A stretch of 64,000 nucleotides of DNA from the NCBI RefSeq assembly GCF_002101735.1, contig NZ_LQPE01000018.1:1-64000 (forward strand), read 5' to 3'. The notes beneath the pieces were generated by a model. It ran no database searches and was not told the DNA's origin. It saw nothing but the letters and a program-made list of their open reading frames with translations. Made by a program: the position numbers and the translations under genes. This DNA is from Mycobacterium kyorinense. Its GTDB lineage: Bacteria; Actinomycetota; Actinomycetes; Mycobacteriales; Mycobacteriaceae. This document shows, piece after piece, positions 60,236 through 64,000 of this stretch. Every line of letters begins with the position of its first letter. Position 1 is the stretch's first letter.

Positions 60236-61425
60236 TCGGCCTCCGCGAAGTCGTGACGCACCAGCCAGTCGGTGACGATGTCGACGGCCTGGCGCAGCTT
60301 GTCCCGCTGGTCGGGTCCTGCGTAATAGTGAGTGGCGCCGGGGATTTCGTGCATCTCCTTGTCGGGATGGCCGATCGCCTCGAACAGCCGCCGGGTGTGG
60401 CTGGGAGTGCAGGCGTCGTCGGCGAGGTTGCCGATCACCAGCGCCGGCACGGCGATGTCGCGCCCGCACGTCACGCCGTCGCCGTTGGCGTCGTCGTAGC
60501 TCCATTGCGACAGCCAGCTGCGCAGCGTGCAGAACCGGGCCAGCCCGACGGGTCCCATGTTCACCACTTGAGGCTCGCCCAGATAGCAGGTTCCCGGGGT
60601 GCGTTCGTTCGGATCGACGGTGGGATCCAGCCAGCGTGGGTCGGCCATGGTGCCGTGCACGACGAACGCGAACTCGTCGTTCGGGCGGCCGGCTGCCTTC
60701 AGTTCGGCCAGTTTGGCTTTGACCCACGCGGTGATGCGGCGGTTGCGGTCGATCTGCGCCTGCCGGTAGCGGGCCAGGAATTCCGCGCTGTAGGGCGGTT
60801 GGTTGGGGTTGTCCGGGTTGTAGAGGTCGAGTTCCGGATCACGCTTGGTGGGGTCGGACTCGTCGAGGATCGACGCGTCGAGCCATTCGGTCAGCGTGCC
60901 GTGCCGGCTGATGTGCGCCGCGAGCAGCATGATGCCGTCGGCGGCGGGCAGGTCCAGCTGGGTGAGGTCGGGGCCGTCGCCCGACGGGCTCGACGTCACG
61001 GTCGCATGCTGGGCCTGTTGCTGGTAGAACAGCGACAGCGAGCCGCCGCCGCTCCAACCGGCCAGCACCACCTTCTCGTAGCCCAGCCGCTCCTTGGCGT
61101 CTTTGATGCACTCGCCGAGATCCTGCACCACTTTCTCCATCAGCAGCGCGGAGTCGGTGCCGCGAAATCGGCTGTTGCAGTAGATGACATGATGTCCGGC
61201 GCGGGCCAGCGCGTTCATCATCGGCAGGTAGGCGCCGCCGCCAATCGGATGCATGAACACCAGCACGGTGTCCGACGGCTTGGTACGCGGCTTGAGCAGG
61301 TGACTCTCCAGCACCACCAGCTCGGCGAGGCCGCCGTAGACGTCGCGCACTCCGGAATTGTTCTGGAAGGCAACCAGATACGGGATCCGGTCGTATTCGT
61401 GGCGGACTCGGGTGCTTTGCGTCAT
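60232..61425 (-). CDS. Alpha/beta hydrolase of the catabolic operon
   Basis: A 397-aa alpha/beta hydrolase. FMHPIGGGAYL gives the oxyanion region, S125 in AGWSGGGS is the nucleophile, GNLADDACTPSH holds the acid and GATHYYAG the histidine. It is larger than average because of an inserted lid (about 145-300). The substrate is unknown, perhaps an ester or a ring-cleavage product. ATG overlaps the dioxygenase stop by one base. Confidence 0.8.
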   Translation of the reverse strand: MTQSTRVRHEYDRIPYLVAFQNNSGVRDVYGGLAELVVLESHLLKPRTKPSDTVLVFMHPIGGGAYLPMMNALARAGHHVIYCNSRFRGTDSALLMEKVVQDLGECIKDAKERLGYEKVVLAGWSGGGSLSLFYQQQAQHATVTSSPSGDGPDLTQLDLPAADGIMLLAAHISRHGTLTEWLDASILDESDPTKRDPELDLYNPDNPNQPPYSAEFLARYRQAQIDRNRRITAWVKAKLAELKAAGRPNDEFAFVVHGTMADPRWLDPTVDPNERTPGTCYLGEPQVVNMGPVGLARFCTLRSWLSQWSYDDANGDGVTCGRDIAVPALVIGNLADDACTPSHTRRLFEAIGHPDKEMHEIPGATHYYAGPDQRDKLRQAVDIVTDWLVRHDFAEAE

Positions 61426-62516
61426 CAGTGTTGTCCTAGGTCGTGCGCCAGCACTTCGGCCGACGGGGTGAGGCGGCGGCGGGTGTCGACGGCGATCACC
61501 TGCCAGTCGACGCTGTCAAAGTCGTCGAACTTGCGGCGCGCACGTTCCCGCGCCTTCTCCGGCGCGCCGTGGTGGACGCCTTGCGGCGCATGGGAAATCA
61601 GGCCCGGCGGCATCGGTATGCCGTAGAGGGACCCGCCGTGGAAGAAGGCGATCTCGTCGTAGTCGACGTTGCGGTGATACCACGGTGTGCGTTCGGTGCC
61701 GGGCACGCCTTCGGCGGGTTTGGGCAGGAAGTTCATCACGTAGACGCCGGTGGCCTGCATGAATAGATGCACGGTGGGCGGCAGGTGCACGCTGTCGGAG
61801 GTGACCACGTTGTAGTCGGCGATGTTGAACGTGAACGGGAAGTTGTCGCCGCGCCATCCCTCGACGTCCAGCGGATTGTGTTGGTAGTAAAGCGTTGTCG
61901 GGCCGCCGTCGTGGGTCAGCCGCACTTCGTATTCGTCGCGGCCGTCGTCGTCCAGTGGCGTCGGTTCGGGGATGGTGGCCTGCGACGGGTCGAACGGGAA
62001 GTGGCGGCCCAGCGGGCCCGGCGGTGGGACGCGGAACTCGTCGGTGGCCTCGATCATCAGCAACGTGGTTTCGCTGTTGGGCAGCTGGCGCCACGTCGTT
62101 GCCTTCGGCAGGTAGACCCAGTCGCCCTGGCGATAGGGCAGTGGACCGAATTCAGTCTGCAGTTCGCCGGCGCCGGTGTGCACGAAGCACAGCAGGTCGC
62201 CGTCGACGTGGCGGACGTAGAACGGCATTGGTTCGCCGCGGCGTGACAGCGAGATGCGGCAGTCGGGATTGGAGAACATCAGCAGCGGCCCGCCGTCGGC
62301 GTCGGTGGCGTCGCTCGGTTTGAGTTCGCTCGTCAGCACGTCGATCGGCCGCAGTGGGCCTTGCACACGGTAGGCGGTCGGGTCGTGGCGGCGATACATG
62401 TTGGCGGTGCGCCCGGTGAAGCCGCCGCGGCCGAGTTCGTCGTCCTTCAGGCCGTCAAGATCAGCGTGCAGCCGTCGCGGCGTCCTGCCTTTGCGCAGGT
62501 GGACGAAGGATTCCAT
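61425..62516 (-). CDS. Homogentisate 1,2-dioxygenase-like cupin
   Basis: A 363-aa double-cupin dioxygenase related to homogentisate 1,2-dioxygenase. HRNVDYDEIAFFHGG and PQGVHHGAPEK carry likely iron ligands. It is shorter than bacterial HmgA (about 430 aa), and no maleylacetoacetate isomerase or fumarylacetoacetase gene is visible, so the substrate may differ from homogentisate. ATG 62516 is chosen because the upstream frame lacks family sequence. First gene of the operon. Confidence 0.75.
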   Translation of the reverse strand: MESFVHLRKGRTPRRLHADLDGLKDDELGRGGFTGRTANMYRRHDPTAYRVQGPLRPIDVLTSELKPSDATDADGGPLLMFSNPDCRISLSRRGEPMPFYVRHVDGDLLCFVHTGAGELQTEFGPLPYRQGDWVYLPKATTWRQLPNSETTLLMIEATDEFRVPPPGPLGRHFPFDPSQATIPEPTPLDDDGRDEYEVRLTHDGGPTTLYYQHNPLDVEGWRGDNFPFTFNIADYNVVTSDSVHLPPTVHLFMQATGVYVMNFLPKPAEGVPGTERTPWYHRNVDYDEIAFFHGGSLYGIPMPPGLISHAPQGVHHGAPEKARERARRKFDDFDSVDWQVIAVDTRRRLTPSAEVLAHDLGQH

Positions 62517-62549
62517 CGGTGACTCCCCGGGTTGCCCTAGAACTGAAAA

Positions 62550-62557
62550 TAACGTTA
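62550..62557. promoter_or_regulatory. Palindrome upstream of the dioxygenase operon
   Basis: TAACGTTA is a perfect palindrome in an AT-rich pocket (62542-62575) of the 151-bp gap between the dioxygenase start and the AcuI-like stop. It could be the core of the operator for the TetR encoded in the operon. Confidence 0.3.
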
Positions 62558-62667
62558 CTTTTCCTTTTGCTCCTCCACAATTCTGCCACGTTCGCGAATG
62601 TGCAGTTTCATACGCGACACGCGGACCGGAGCGTATGGATTTGCACACTCGACGAACGTCCGGTCGT

Positions 62668-63666
62668 CTAAAAGCTGCCGGCCACCCGCACCACGGCTCG
62701 GCCGGAGAATGCGCCGGCCCGCACCTGGTCGATCACGTCGATTACGTCCTTGACGTCGACGTCTGTGGTCATCTCCGCGAGATGACGCGGCCGCAACGAA
62801 TCGCCGAGGCGCGCCCACAACTTGCGGCGTGGGCCGATCGGCATCTGCACGGAGTCCATGCCGAGCAGGGCAACGCCGCGCAGGATGAATGGCATCACGG
62901 TGGTGTGCAGGGCGGCGCCGCCGGTCAGCCCGCTGCAGGCCACCGCTCCGCCGTAGTCGACGGCGCTGAGCACGTCGGCCAGCGTCGCACCGCCCACACA
63001 GTCGACGCCGGCGGCCCAGCGTGCCTTGGCCAGCGGACGCGGCTTCGCCTCCGGATCTGTCGGCAGTCGACCGATAACCTCTGCCGCGCCAAAGCGTTTC
63101 AGCCGCTCCGCCGCCTCGGCCTTTCCGCTGGAGGCCACCACCTGATAGCCGGCCCCAGCCAGCAGATCGACGCTGATGGTGCCGACGCCGCCGCTGGCCC
63201 CGGTCACCACGACCGGCCCGGCGTCGGTGGCCACACCCCAATCGATGAGCGCCTGCACGCTCATCGCCGCGGTGAAACCGGCGGTGCCGATTGCGGCGGC
63301 GTCGTACGGGCTCAGCCCGCTAAGCGACACGACCTGGTCGGCGGGCAGCCGGGCGTATTCGGCGTACCCGCCGTGGTGGCCGGTGCCGATTTGGTAGCCA
63401 TGGGCGAAAACCACGTCGCCGGCGTTGAACTCCGGCGACCCCGACTCGACGACCTCGCCGGCCAAGTCGATGCCCGGTACGACCGGATAGTCGCGGACCA
63501 CGCCGCCGCCCGGCGTCAGCGCCAACGCGTCTTTGTAGTTGACGCTGGAATACAGCACACGAATGGTCACGTCGCCAGGTGGCAGGTCAGCAGCGCTCAA
63601 CGTTTCGACGGCGGTGGTGATCCGATCTCCGTCCTTGCGCGCCATCAACGCCTGAAAGGTCTCCAT
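62668..63666 (-). CDS. AcuI/YhdH-family acrylyl-CoA reductase-like oxidoreductase
   Basis: A 332-aa medium-chain dehydrogenase/reductase without zinc ligands. SSVNYKDALALTPGGGVVRDYPVVPGIDLAG and VVVTGASGGVGTISVDLLA are typical of the YhdH/AcuI group, which reduces acryloyl-CoA or other alpha,beta-unsaturated compounds with NADPH. The start at 63666 is decided by family alignment (METFQALMARKDG). It lies 10 nt after the TetR gene that continues beyond the window, so the two are probably one operon. Confidence 0.84.
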   Translation of the reverse strand: METFQALMARKDGDRITTAVETLSAADLPPGDVTIRVLYSSVNYKDALALTPGGGVVRDYPVVPGIDLAGEVVESGSPEFNAGDVVFAHGYQIGTGHHGGYAEYARLPADQVVSLSGLSPYDAAAIGTAGFTAAMSVQALIDWGVATDAGPVVVTGASGGVGTISVDLLAGAGYQVVASSGKAEAAERLKRFGAAEVIGRLPTDPEAKPRPLAKARWAAGVDCVGGATLADVLSAVDYGGAVACSGLTGGAALHTTVMPFILRGVALLGMDSVQMPIGPRRKLWARLGDSLRPRHLAEMTTDVDVKDVIDVIDQVRAGAFSGRAVVRVAGSF

Positions 63667-63676
63667 CTGCTCGACG

Positions 63677-64000
63677 CTAGCGCTTTGTGCTGCGGCGCAA
63701 CTTTGCGAGGCCGTCGACGATGAGCTGGAGGCCGAGCGCAAATTCGTCGTCCAATGGCACTGGCAGGTGGTCGGCCACGGTCAGGGTCGCGGGAAAGGCC
63801 CGCGGGTCCAGCGTGTCGAAGTGGTCGGCCAGCTTCGCATCGTCGAATTCGTGGCTCGCAAGCTGGATCGCGAAGCCCAGTACATAGCGGGCCAGGGTCG
63901 CATACGAGCGCGCCGCGAGCTGCGGCGTGAACCCGTTGTCGAGCAGTACCGCCAACAATCGTTCGCGCTGAGCCATGGCGTTAGGGCCGATGGGCGCCTG
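63677..64000 (-). CDS. TetR-family regulator, C-terminal part (runs off the window)
   Basis: About 107 residues of the C-terminal ligand-binding domain of a TetR protein (tetracycline-repressor-like C-domain: LLDNGFTPQLAARSYATLARYVLGFAIQL). The frame is open to the window end, so the HTH lies outside. Probably regulates the AcuI-like gene downstream. Confidence 0.7.
   Translation of the reverse strand, partial: QAPIGPNAMAQRERLLAVLLDNGFTPQLAARSYATLARYVLGFAIQLASHEFDDAKLADHFDTLDPRAFPATLTVADHLPVPLDDEFALGLQLIVDGLAKLRRSTKR

Overview
The window is high-GC actinobacterial DNA and almost certainly from a Mycobacterium. The gene order from about 18.8 to 50.5 kb follows the M. tuberculosis Rv3143-Rv3171c region in inverted orientation: orphan receiver, nuoA-N, MoxR/DUF58 operon, TetR Rv3167c, Rv3168, Rv3169, amine oxidase, hydrolase. 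Cutinase, EthA-like monooxygenase, 13E12-type HNH, 18-kDa-antigen-like Hsp20 and leaderless-looking promoters agree with this. It is not the M. tuberculosis complex, because several blocks here (the defence island, thiI, the Hsp20 pair) interrupt that order. Gene names by synteny come from memory of M. tuberculosis and were not checked by search.

Region 1 (1-13.96 kb) is an accessory defence island. A minus-strand operon holds an HTH antitoxin, a PIN-domain toxin and a 787-aa archaeo-eukaryotic-type primase/superfamily 2 helicase of the TOTE conflict-system class. It is followed by a complete Wadjet (JetABCD/EptABCD) anti-plasmid condensin operon, a VapC remnant, an unknown cysteine-rich gene, and a decayed second copy of the PIN/primase segment. 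The two primase segments lie in the same orientation, so they form roughly 1.1-kb direct repeats bracketing Wadjet. A HigBA toxin-antitoxin pair and a tRNA 3'-end scar close the island.

Region 2 (14-28.4 kb) is metabolic: amidase, secreted cutinase, quinone oxidoreductase, Baeyer-Villiger-type monooxygenase, hydrolase, amine oxidase, the Rv3168/Rv3169 pair with divergent TetR, SDR, VOC protein, a MocR regulator and two domain-sized gene remnants. An FMN-binding oxidase here is interrupted by an in-frame TAA. Region 3 (28.4-32.6 kb) is a five-gene, translationally coupled MoxR-AAA/DUF58/membrane-protein operon, met tail-to-tail by a 13E12-family HNH gene.

Region 4 (34-50 kb) is the complete 14-subunit proton-pumping NADH dehydrogenase operon nuoA-N on the minus strand, with an enoyl-CoA hydratase coupled to its end. 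Its promoter region contains three CRP-like palindromes. Region 5 (50-55 kb) holds an orphan receiver with degenerate active-site residues, YceI and SnoaL-like proteins, two convergent Hsp20 genes, and a ThiI-type tRNA sulfurtransferase coupled to an unknown 235-aa protein.

Region 6 (55-64 kb) is a tightly overlapped catabolic operon on the minus strand: homogentisate-dioxygenase-like cupin, alpha/beta hydrolase, type III CoA-transferase, HMG-CoA-lyase-like enzyme, TetR, acyl-CoA dehydrogenase, APH-family kinase and a DUF6285-like protein. The last three resemble the LvaC/LvaA/LvaB set that removes the 4-hydroxyl of 4-hydroxyacyl-CoAs by phosphorylation. An AcuI-like reductase and a truncated TetR gene end the window. 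No intact rRNA, tRNA, CRISPR array or transposase was seen.
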